Position numbers and translations under genes: made by a program. A DNA stretch of 5,819 nucleotides from an uncultured Lachnospiraceae bacterium (GTDB lineage Bacteria; Bacillota; Clostridia; Lachnospirales; Lachnospiraceae). Shown here in pieces: positions 1-5,778 of this stretch (position 1 is its first letter; each line of letters begins with the position of its first letter). The notes under the pieces are model-generated. The model had not been told where the DNA came from. It ran no database searches and was given only the letters and a program-made list of their open reading frames with translations. Where the stretch lies: assembly GCA_900553305.1 (NCBI GenBank), contig USDI01000149.1, forward strand, positions 1 to 5,819, given 5' to 3'.

Positions 1-659
1 AGGCAGGAGATGCTTTTCATGATTTCGTAGGACCGCTTGGATGTCCTTCTGAATTTGTGAAAGAAGACATAGAAGAACTGAAAAAGAAGAGTATTCTGTT
101 TGTTGCAGGCGGTGTTGGAACAGCACCTGTTTATCCGCAGGTGAAATGGCTCCATGAACATGGCATTGCAGCAGACGTTATTGTAGGCGCTAAGACCAAG
201 GATATCTTAATTCTGGAAGAGGAAATGAAAGCTGTTGCAGGAAATCTTTATGTAACAACAGACGATGGTTCTTATGGAAGAAGCGGTATGGTTACCCAGA
301 CCATTACGGACCTCATTAAGGAAGGAAAGCATTACGATGTCTGTGTGGCCATTGGTCCGATGATTATGATGAAGTTTGTCTGCAAACTGACCAGGGAACT
401 GAATCTTCCTACCGTTGTCAGCTTAAATCCGATCATGGTAGACGGTACCGGTATGTGTGGTGCCTGCCGTGTTACCATTGGTGATGAAGTGAAATTTGCC
501 TGTGTAGATGGTCCTGAATTTGATGGACATCTGGTAAACTTTGATGAAGCAATGCAGAGACAGCAGATCTATAAGACGGCTGAGGGCAGAGCTTATCTTA
601 AGGCAAAAGAAGGAGATACACATCACGGCGGATGTGGAAATTGCGGAGGTGACAAATAA
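1..659 (+). CDS. nfnA: NfnA, small FAD/[2Fe-2S] subunit of NADH-dependent ferredoxin:NADP+ oxidoreductase (5' end missing)
   Basis: The gene is cut by the left edge: the frame is open from base 3 (bases 1-2 end a codon) and the upstream residues, including VGPLGCPSEF, match this family, so the GTG at 57 is internal. 218 residues remain; full-length members run to about 280, so roughly 60-80 N-terminal residues, the main FAD-binding part, are probably missing. Visible are the nucleotide-binding loop VAGGVGTAPVYPQ, the GPMIMMKFVCKLT segment and the ferredoxin-reductase type [2Fe-2S] site DGTGMCGACRV followed by a third Cys in FACVDGPEFDGH. In known NfnAB enzymes this subunit binds NADH and FAD and passes electrons to NfnB in cytosolic flavin-based bifurcation. 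The close paralogues are dihydroorotate dehydrogenase subunit PyrK and sulfide dehydrogenase; adjacency to nfnB decides for NfnA. Odd: the C-terminus ends in a Gly-rich tail HHGGCGNCGGDK with an extra CxxC. Confidence 0.93.
   Translation, partial: AGDAFHDFVGPLGCPSEFVKEDIEELKKKSILFVAGGVGTAPVYPQVKWLHEHGIAADVIVGAKTKDILILEEEMKAVAGNLYVTTDDGSYGRSGMVTQTITDLIKEGKHYDVCVAIGPMIMMKFVCKLTRELNLPTVVSLNPIMVDGTGMCGACRVTIGDEVKFACVDGPEFDGHLVNFDEAMQRQQIYKTAEGRAYLKAKEGDTHHGGCGNCGGDK
645..651 (+). promoter_or_regulatory. Ribosome binding site of nfnB inside the nfnA end
   Basis: GGAGGTG lies 7 nt before the ATG at 659 and within the last codons of nfnA. The nfnA stop TAA (657-659) shares its last A with the nfnB ATG (659-661), giving a TAATG junction. 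This fixes the nfnB start and suggests translational coupling, which suits a one-to-one heterodimer. Confidence 0.8.
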
Positions 660-2044
660 TGGACGTATTAAAGAAAACACCGGTCCGGGAACAGGATCCA
701 AAGGTTCGGGCAACGAATTTTGAAGAAGTATGTTTAGGATATAACAAGGAAGAAGCCATGGAAGAGGCTTCCAGATGTATCAACTGTAAGAATGCACAGT
801 GTATCAAGGGATGTCCGGTATCTATCAATATCCCCGGCTTTATTGAAAAGGTAAAGGATGGCGATGTGGAAGGCGCTTATCAGGTCATCAGCGAATCTTC
901 CGCGCTTCCTGCTGTATGTGGACGTGTCTGCCCGCAGGAGAGCCAGTGTGAAGGAAAGTGTATCCGTGGCATCAAGGGTGAGCCGATTTCCATCGGTAAG
1001 CTGGAACGTTTCGTTGCAGACTCTGCAAGAGAGGCCGGAATCAAGCCTCAGGGAGCAGAAAAGAAGAATGGTAAGAAGGTGGCAGTCATTGGTTCCGGTC
1101 CGGCTGGACTTACCTGTGCCGGAGATCTTGCCAAGATGGGGTATGAGGTAACCATTTTTGAAGCATTACATGAGCCTGGCGGCGTACTGGTTTACGGTAT
1201 TCCGGAATTCCGTCTTCCGAAGACCAAAGTTGTTGCTAAGGAAATCGAAAATGTAAAATCTCTTGGCGTTAAGATTGAGACAAACGTTGTTGTCGGAAAG
1301 TCTGTTACTATTGATGAGCTGTTAGAGGAAGAAGGATATGATGCCGTATTTATCGGCTCCGGTGCCGGACTTCCGAAATTCATGGGTATTCCGGGAGAAC
1401 AGGCAAACGGCGTGTTCTCTGCAAATGAATACTTGACCAGAAGCAACCTGATGAAGGCATTCCGTGAGGATTCCAACACACCGATCATGCATGGTAAGAA
1501 GGTAGCTGTTGTCGGTGGTGGTAATGTAGCCATGGATGCAGCCAGAACAGCCCTCCGTCTTGGTGCAGAGGTTCATATCGTATATCGTCGTAGTGAAGAA
1601 GAGCTTCCTGCCCGTGTGGAAGAAGTACACCACGCTAAGGAAGAAGAAATTATTTTTGATCTTCTGACCAATCCGGTAGAAATCCTTGAGGATGAAAAGG
1701 GATGGGTAAATGGCATCAAGTGTATTAAGATGGAACTTGGTGAGCCGGATGAATCAGGAAGAAGAAGACCTGTGGAAGTACCGGGATCCGAATTTGTGAT
1801 TGACGTAGATACCGTGATCATGTCCCTCGGAACTTCTCCGAACCCGCTCATTTCCTCTACTACAAAGGGACTTGAGATCAACAAGCGCAAATGTATTATT
1901 GCTGAGGAAGACTGCGGAAAGACCACGAAGGAAGGCGTATATGCTGGTGGAGATGCCGTAACCGGAGCTGCTACCGTTATTCTTGCCATGGGAGCAGGAA
2001 AGACCGCAGCAAAGGGAATTGACGAGTACCTGAGCAATAAATAG
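659..2044 (+). CDS. nfnB: NfnB, large subunit of NADH-dependent ferredoxin:NADP+ oxidoreductase (GltD/GltA-like)
   Basis: 461 residues, full length for NfnB (about 465). The N-terminal domain has two clusters of Cys: C40, C43, C48, C52 (CINCKNAQCIKGCP) and C87, C91, C97, C101 (CGRVCPQESQCEGKC), the arrangement that holds two [4Fe-4S] clusters in the glutamate-synthase beta-subunit fold. A first Rossmann motif GSGPAG (145-150) binds FAD, a second GGGNVA (286-291) with YRRS (309-312) binds NADPH, and GDAVTGAATV (431-440) closes the FAD site. Many pipelines name such proteins 'NADPH-dependent glutamate synthase, homotetrameric' (gltA). The directly preceding nfnA makes the bifurcating transhydrogenase the better call: NADH plus reduced ferredoxin reduce two NADP+, or the reverse. 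Start is supported by the strong upstream GGAGGTG. Stop is TAG at 2042. No missing motif or frameshift seen. Confidence 0.94.
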   Translation: MDVLKKTPVREQDPKVRATNFEEVCLGYNKEEAMEEASRCINCKNAQCIKGCPVSINIPGFIEKVKDGDVEGAYQVISESSALPAVCGRVCPQESQCEGKCIRGIKGEPISIGKLERFVADSAREAGIKPQGAEKKNGKKVAVIGSGPAGLTCAGDLAKMGYEVTIFEALHEPGGVLVYGIPEFRLPKTKVVAKEIENVKSLGVKIETNVVVGKSVTIDELLEEEGYDAVFIGSGAGLPKFMGIPGEQANGVFSANEYLTRSNLMKAFREDSNTPIMHGKKVAVVGGGNVAMDAARTALRLGAEVHIVYRRSEEELPARVEEVHHAKEEEIIFDLLTNPVEILEDEKGWVNGIKCIKMELGEPDESGRRRPVEVPGSEFVIDVDTVIMSLGTSPNPLISSTTKGLEINKRKCIIAEEDCGKTTKEGVYAGGDAVTGAATVILAMGAGKTAAKGIDEYLSNK

Positions 2045-2054
2045 AGAGTAAACT

Positions 2055-3077
2055 ATGAAAAATTTCTTTAATGATTCTGAGGATTCTCAGGAGGATAAGC
2101 TGACAAAAGAAGACAAGATCCAGATTCTCATTAAAATCGTACCGATTCTGTTGATTATCGTGATCCTGCTGATCACTTTTGTCGTGAACAAAAATAAGAA
2201 TCAAAAGCCGGATGAGGCGGAGCAGGATACGGTTTCCACAGACATCATCGTACCTTCGCCGTCCGCATCCGTGGTTCCGGATACAGAAGACAGCCCATCT
2301 CCGGATGTGGCTGCTCCGGAAGCTGAGGCATCTCCGGAGTCTGTACCGGAAGCCGCTGCAACGGCAACGCCGGACCCGGCAGAGGAAACACTGGATTTCA
2401 GTAAAGTGAAATTTGATACCCAGGCACAGTTAAAAGAAATGATGTCGTACTGGGAGCAGGGCAACCAGAAAGCACTGGACGATCTTGCAAACCTCGATCG
2501 TTTCCGTGCCATGTCGTATCAGTTAAAGGGAACGAATAAGTTCTATTATGCCGGTGAAACAAATGCAGATGGAAAGCCCAATGGCACAGGAATTGCAGTT
2601 TATGCAGACAACCGGTACTATTATGGTGCATGGAAGAATGGTGTCCGTGAGGGAGAAGGCCGCTGGATGCATTACCATATCCAAGCTTCTGCAAATTCGA
2701 AGGATGTTTATCTGTTTCACCAGTATTCCGGAAGCTTTAAGAATGATCTTCCGGATGGAAGCGGTTCCGAACATTATGATTTCGTAACCGAGCGTCTGCA
2801 GAAGGACACCCGTTACTATTCCAATTTCATTGGAACCTATAAGCAGGGACTTTTGGACGGCTCGTTTTATATTACAACGATCGACCAGAACAACAATTTT
2901 GAAGAATGGAATGCAACTGCGAAGATGGGAAGCTTTGTATATCTTTCCAAGGAAAAGGACAAGCAGGGATGCAGACCGGCGCTGGTTGATACCGAAGATG
3001 AACAGAATTTTATCTGGTTGTCGGATAAAGAGAATCAGAACTGGGGTGTGAAGTGCTACATCCGAGGCGAGAACTAA
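2055..3077 (+). CDS. Membrane-anchored protein with MORN-like repeats, function unknown
   Basis: 340 residues, no assigned function. A charged cytosolic N-terminus (1-21) leads to one hydrophobic helix at about 22-44 (ILIKIVPILLIIVILLITF) followed by basic NKNKNQK. There is no signal peptidase site, so it is probably a single-pass anchor; the positive charges on both flanks leave orientation uncertain, though an outside C-terminus is usual for this layout. Residues about 46-115 are a low-complexity acidic Pro/Ala/Ser/Glu/Thr spacer with repeated (S/A)PxxxxxPE-like units. After a short helical stretch (116-155) come about four MORN-like units, recognised by Y-x-G-x-(W/F/Y)-K-x-G-x-x-x-G: about 164-187, 188-209 (YYYGAWKNGVREGEGRW), 224-242 (YSGSFKNDLPDGSGSEHYD) and 257-275 (FIGTYKQGLLDGSFYITT). 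It starts 10 nt after nfnB with only a weak purine-rich RBS (GAGAG, 2044-2048), so it probably depends on readthrough from nfnAB. MORN units often bind lipid or peptides; that role here is inference. Confidence 0.85.
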   Translation: MKNFFNDSEDSQEDKLTKEDKIQILIKIVPILLIIVILLITFVVNKNKNQKPDEAEQDTVSTDIIVPSPSASVVPDTEDSPSPDVAAPEAEASPESVPEAAATATPDPAEETLDFSKVKFDTQAQLKEMMSYWEQGNQKALDDLANLDRFRAMSYQLKGTNKFYYAGETNADGKPNGTGIAVYADNRYYYGAWKNGVREGEGRWMHYHIQASANSKDVYLFHQYSGSFKNDLPDGSGSEHYDFVTERLQKDTRYYSNFIGTYKQGLLDGSFYITTIDQNNNFEEWNATAKMGSFVYLSKEKDKQGCRPALVDTEDEQNFIWLSDKENQNWGVKCYIRGEN

Positions 3078-3089
3078 AATACTATTCAT

Positions 3090-3096
3090 GGGGGTG
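3090..3096 (+). promoter_or_regulatory. Ribosome binding site that selects the start at 3104
   Basis: GGGGGTG differs by one base from GGAGGTG. It is 7 nt before the ATG at 3104 but only 1 nt before the ATG at 3098, which is too close for use. The downstream ATG is therefore the likely start. Confidence 0.65.
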
Positions 3097-3103
3097 AATG
3101 GGT

Positions 3104-3817
3104 ATGGCATGGTGTCCTGAATGTAAGTGTGAGTATGTAGAAGGTATAGAAAAATGTGTAGATTGCGGATGTGAACTGGTGGCTCACCTTCCGGATGAAT
3201 CCGAAGATGAGGGACTGGCAGAATATTTTCAGGGAAATCTTGAGGAAGAGGGGGTAGTTTCCGGACAGACAGCTATGGAGGAAGGAATTCCACAGATTGC
3301 GGTTGGAAAGAAAAGAGGAAAGCCGGTTATTCGCAGCGTATATGTGAACAACGAGGAACGTGCAGAAGAAAACCGTACTTCCGCCTATACCTTATTATCT
3401 GTGGGAACAGCAGGACTGGTGGCTGTCGTGTTGTTGTTTACCGGAGTTATCCAGATTCAAATGGCAGTTTTCAGCAGGTATATGATCTGTGGTGTGATGG
3501 GTGTAGTATTTATACTATTTCTGGTAATGGGTGTTGTTTCGCTGCGTAACTTTAAATTGCTCAAAAAGCGTGCTGTAAAAGAGAATAATCTGACTGACGA
3601 AATTCAAAAATGGTGTTTGCAAAACTTACATAAAGAAGCGATTGATGAGGCGTCAGGCTTAGACGCATCCGTTCCGGAGGAATTAAAATATTTCCAGCGA
3701 TTTGAAATTGTAAAAAGTGAAATCCAGAAACAGTTCATGAATCTGGATGAATCTTATGTAGAACGCATCGTGGAAGAAATGTATCCGGAACTTTTTGAAA
3801 AGCAGGATAAGGAATGA
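3104..3817 (+). CDS. Zinc-ribbon protein with two transmembrane helices, function unknown
   Basis: 237 residues from the preferred ATG at 3104, beginning MAWCPECKCEYVEG; an in-frame ATG two codons upstream (3098) sits too near the ribosome site. The N-terminus is a small treble-clef or zinc-ribbon-like unit with paired Cys: CPEC (C4, C7) and CVDC (C18, C21), plus extra Cys at 9 and 23. A linker of about 60 mostly acidic residues (24-75) leads to two hydrophobic segments at about 95-116 and 125-146, separated by a short loop, and then a charged, helical C-terminal tail of about 90 residues rich in Glu and Lys. With a two-helix hairpin both ends should lie on the same side, probably the cytosol, where the Cys can hold zinc. 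I recognise the MAWCPxCKxEYVEGI start as a type common in Lachnospiraceae, but know no function. It follows the MORN gene after 26 nt and overlaps rlmH by ATGA (3814-3817), so it is likely co-translated with it. Confidence 0.83.
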   Translation: MAWCPECKCEYVEGIEKCVDCGCELVAHLPDESEDEGLAEYFQGNLEEEGVVSGQTAMEEGIPQIAVGKKRGKPVIRSVYVNNEERAEENRTSAYTLLSVGTAGLVAVVLLFTGVIQIQMAVFSRYMICGVMGVVFILFLVMGVVSLRNFKLLKKRAVKENNLTDEIQKWCLQNLHKEAIDEASGLDASVPEELKYFQRFEIVKSEIQKQFMNLDESYVERIVEEMYPELFEKQDKE

Positions 3818-4293
3818 AGATCACCATTGTTTGTGTAGGAAAAGTAAAAGAAAAATATCTTCGAGATGCCATTGCAGAGTATGAAAAGCGTCTTAGCCGT
3901 TATTGTAAGCTGCAGGTGATTGAAGTGGCGGATGAAAAGACACCGGATGGCGCAAGTACGGTTGTCGAAGACCAGATCCGTGAGAAGGAAGCAGAACGTA
4001 TTTTGAAAAACCTCCGACCCGATGATCCTGTAGTGACGTTGGAAATCGAAGGAAAACAGATGGATTCGGTTGCCTTTGCACAGAAAATGGAACAGATGGG
4101 TGTAGAAGGAGTCAGCCATATTCAGTTTGTGATTGGCGGTTCCTTAGGCCTCCATGAGAAGGTTTCGAAAGTATCCGGCTGGAAACTGAGCTTTTCGAAG
4201 ATGACCTTTCCCCATCAGCTGATGAGAGTCATTCTACTGGAACAGATTTACCGCGGATATCGTATTATGAGTGGGGAACCGTACCATAAGTAG
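3814..4293 (+). CDS. rlmH: 23S rRNA (pseudouridine-1915-N3)-methyltransferase RlmH
   Basis: 159 residues, the standard length. RlmH is a SPOUT-class enzyme that, as a homodimer, uses S-adenosylmethionine to methylate pseudouridine 1915 in helix 69 of 23S rRNA on assembled 70S ribosomes. The N-terminal strand MKITIVCVGKVKEKYL, the SAM-site loop FVIGGSLGL (105-113) and the C-terminal knot segment LSFSKMTFPHQLMRVILLEQ (125-144), ending YRGYRIMSGEPYHK, are all intact and highly typical. The ATG overlaps the stop of the zinc-ribbon gene (ATGA), with a modest AGGA (3804-3807) six bases upstream. No terminator with a U-tract follows; the next 124 nt hold the tandem structured repeats instead. Confidence 0.97.
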   Translation: MKITIVCVGKVKEKYLRDAIAEYEKRLSRYCKLQVIEVADEKTPDGASTVVEDQIREKEAERILKNLRPDDPVVTLEIEGKQMDSVAFAQKMEQMGVEGVSHIQFVIGGSLGLHEKVSKVSGWKLSFSKMTFPHQLMRVILLEQIYRGYRIMSGEPYHK

Positions 4294-4294
4294 A

Positions 4295-4343
4295 ACACTT
4301 AATGAGAGCAAGTGGTAACGAAGCTTGAATTTAGTGTGAACGA
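4295..4343 (+). repeat. Tandem structured repeat, copy A
   Basis: First of two related units after rlmH. It begins ACACTTAATGAGAGCAAG and ends GAATTTAGTGTGAACGA. The ends can pair: ACACTTAAT (4295-4303) with ATTTAGTGT (4329-4337) with one T-T mismatch. Inside, GAGC (4306-4309) can pair with GCTT (4323-4326), and G4314-C4319 would close a GTAA (GNRA-type) loop. Copy A aligns to copy B at a shift of 56 with 36 of 49 identical positions. No long ORF crosses it and no U-tract follows, so it is not an ordinary intrinsic terminator. Confidence 0.7.
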
Positions 4344-4350
4344 TACATGG

Positions 4351-4399
4351 ACATTTAATGAGAACAAGCCATAGTGAAGTTCGAATTTAGTACGAGCAA
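4351..4399 (+). repeat. Tandem structured repeat, copy B
   Basis: Second unit, ACATTTAATGAGAACAAG to GAATTTAGTACGAGCAA, 56 bp downstream of copy A. The outer stem is weaker than in copy A (4353-4359 with 4385-4391, including a T-G pair and a T-T mismatch). The inner stem is perfect: GAAC (4362-4365) with GTTC (4379-4382). Relative to copy A, one inner pair changes from G-C to A-T and another from G-T to G-C, so pairing is kept while bases differ. The unit ends 4 nt before the pdp ribosome site, so it could affect pdp translation; that is inference. Confidence 0.7.
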
Positions 4400-4403
4400 A
4401 TAA

Positions 4404-4409
4404 GGCGGG
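4404..4409 (+). promoter_or_regulatory. Ribosome binding site of pdp
   Basis: GGCGGG lies 8 nt before the ATG at 4418 and 14 nt before the second in-frame ATG at 4424. It supports the first start, which gives the family-typical MRMYDLIMKK beginning. Confidence 0.6.
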
Positions 4410-4417
4410 ATTATATT

Positions 4418-5722
4418 ATGAGAATGTATGATCTGATTATGAAGAAGCGAAACGGGTATGAGCTTTCTGAAGAAGAAATCCGGTATATGATTGCGGAATA
4501 TACTGCCGACCGTATCCCGGATTATCAGATGTCTGCCATGATGATGGCCATCTATTTTCAGGGAATGAGCGAAGAAGAAACTCTGCATCTGACCATGGCA
4601 ATGGCGGAAAGCGGAGAAATGCTGGATTTGTCCGGAATACAGGGTGTGAAGGTAGATAAGCACAGTACCGGCGGTGTCGGCGATAAGACTTCCCTTGCCC
4701 TGACTCCCATGGTTGCCGCCTGTGGCGTAAAAATTGCTAAAATGAGCGGAAGGGGACTCGGTCATACCGGAGGAACGATTGACAAGTTAGAGAGCTTCCC
4801 CGGATTTTCGACCGAAATTTCCGCAGAGGAATTTATCAATCATGTGAATACTATTGGAATTTCCATTATGGGGCAGACGAAGGACTTAGCGCCTGCGGAT
4901 AAAAGGCTCTATGCGCTCCGTGATGTAACGGCAACCGTGGATCAGATGTCGTTGATTGCTTCTTCTATTATGAGTAAGAAACTTGCAGCTGGAGCCGATG
5001 CGATTGTACTTGATGTCAAAACAGGGAGCGGTGCCTTTATGAAGACAAGGGAGGATGCACTTGCCCTTGCAAAAGAAATGGTGCAGCTTGGAAAGAATGC
5101 CGGAAGAAAGACGATTGCCGTGGTTTCCGATATGGATCAACCGTTAGGCAAAGCAGTAGGAAATGCGCTTGAGGTAAGGGAAGCCATTGATACTTTAAAC
5201 GGAAAAGGGCCTGAAGATTTTACCGAGCTTGTGATGACTCTCGGAAGCTATATGCTGATTGCCGGAGGCAAGGCAGATAAGGAAGAAACGGCAAGGAAGA
5301 TGCTTACACAGGTGATTGAGGATGGAAGTGCCATCAGGAAGCTTGCCGAATTTGTGAAAGCCCAGGGCGGGGACGAAAGCTATGTGTATGAGCCGGAAAA
5401 GCTTCCCTGTGCAATGATCAGAAAAGAGCTTCATGCACCGGAGAATGGTTATATACAGAAGATTGTCTGCGATGAAGTAGGAATCTGTTCCCTGATTCTT
5501 GGTGGTGGAAGAGAGACGAAGGAAAGTCAGATTGACTTATCCGTGGGAATCCGTCTGGTACAGAAGGTAGGAGCCTATGTGCATAAGGGGGATGTCTTAG
5601 CGGAAGTGTTTGCCAATGACGATCAGAAGCTGGAAGAGGCAATGACAAGATTGCAGCAGGCATATCACATCGGACCTAAGGAAGTGAAGGAACAGAAAGT
5701 TATTCTGGATGTGGTGAAATAG
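4418..5722 (+). CDS. pdp: Pyrimidine-nucleoside phosphorylase
   Basis: 434 residues, matching the Bacillus-type enzyme (about 433). It splits thymidine, deoxyuridine or uridine with phosphate into free base and (deoxy)ribose-1-phosphate in the cytosol, for nucleoside salvage and sugar use. The family signature SGRGLGHTGGTIDKLE spans 110-125. Phosphate-site residues expected from the E. coli thymidine phosphorylase structure are present with a shift of 3: K81, S83 (KHSTGGVGDK), S92, S110, T120. Base-binding R168 (LRDVTATV), S183 and K187 (SSIMSKK) are also intact. The C-terminal third (about 340-434) is the usual PYNP domain. Gly/Ala/Ser-rich loops and length show an intact enzyme; the Bacillus-like start and length favour Pdp, with broad pyrimidine specificity, over strict thymidine phosphorylase DeoA. 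No clear promoter is seen upstream, so it may be read from the rlmH operon through the repeats, or from a promoter I cannot recognise. Confidence 0.95.
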   Translation: MRMYDLIMKKRNGYELSEEEIRYMIAEYTADRIPDYQMSAMMMAIYFQGMSEEETLHLTMAMAESGEMLDLSGIQGVKVDKHSTGGVGDKTSLALTPMVAACGVKIAKMSGRGLGHTGGTIDKLESFPGFSTEISAEEFINHVNTIGISIMGQTKDLAPADKRLYALRDVTATVDQMSLIASSIMSKKLAAGADAIVLDVKTGSGAFMKTREDALALAKEMVQLGKNAGRKTIAVVSDMDQPLGKAVGNALEVREAIDTLNGKGPEDFTELVMTLGSYMLIAGGKADKEETARKMLTQVIEDGSAIRKLAEFVKAQGGDESYVYEPEKLPCAMIRKELHAPENGYIQKIVCDEVGICSLILGGGRETKESQIDLSVGIRLVQKVGAYVHKGDVLAEVFANDDQKLEEAMTRLQQAYHIGPKEVKEQKVILDVVK

Positions 5723-5751
5723 TCATAGCATTTCCGGTTTTGTCATATAGT
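5722..5751 (+). promoter_or_regulatory. Possible sigma-E-type sporulation promoter
   Basis: GTCATAGC (5722-5729) resembles the -35 element and CATATAGT (5744-5751) the -10 element (CATACA-T) recognised by the mother-cell sigma-E, with a 14-nt spacer, which is within the usual range. The -35 overlaps the last base of the pdp stop. Transcription would begin near 5757-5760, practically at the next gene's first ATG. The match is from memory of the consensus, and the -10 also lies inside a palindrome, so the call is tentative. Confidence 0.3.
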
Positions 5752-5778
5752 ATGACATGAGAAGAAAACCGCAGGAAA
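5731..5778. repeat. Nested inverted repeats between pdp and the next gene
   Basis: TGTCATA (5741-5747) and TATGACA (5751-5757) form a perfect 7-bp dyad around the 3-nt centre TAG. Outside it, TTTCCGGTTTT (5731-5741) is complementary to AAAACC (5765-5770) and GGAAA (5774-5778), with a 3-nt GCA bulge; the T at 5741 can belong to either stem. No U-tract follows, so it is not a classic terminator. It may be an operator or an mRNA structure covering the next start codon. Confidence 0.55.

Noticed and set aside
57..659. GTG at 57 as the start of the first gene
   Set aside because: The frame is open back to base 3 and the upstream residues (GPLGCPSEF) belong to the NfnA family, so the gene is truncated by the window edge.
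1573..2037. Antisense open frame of 154 codons opposite nfnB
   Set aside because: It is a shadow of the strongly conserved nfnB frame, with a Ser/Pro-rich composition typical of antisense reading and no start signal.
2190..2400. Low-complexity spacer as sign of a frameshift or foreign insert
   Set aside because: The frame is continuous, codon use resembles the neighbours, and Pro/Ala/Ser/Glu-rich stalks are common after membrane anchors.
3098..3103. ATG at 3098 as the start of the zinc-ribbon gene
   Set aside because: The GGGGGTG ribosome site would be only 1 nt away; the ATG at 3104 has a 7-nt spacing and gives the typical MAWCP beginning.
2523..3110. Antisense open frame of 195 codons opposite the MORN gene
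   Set aside because: It mirrors a well-supported coding gene, lacks a ribosome site, and its protein has no recognisable motif.
4325..4350. Housekeeping promoter for pdp (TTGAAT with a downstream TACATG)
   Set aside because: The spacing is about 13 nt and the -10 match is poor, so it does not meet the usual 16-18 nt arrangement.
4294..4417. Intrinsic terminator after rlmH
   Set aside because: The hairpins are AT-rich at the base and no run of T follows either one, so termination is not supported by sequence.
4294..4417. CRISPR array in the rlmH-pdp gap
   Set aside because: There are only two degenerate copies, the repeated unit fills nearly the whole period, and there is no unique spacer.
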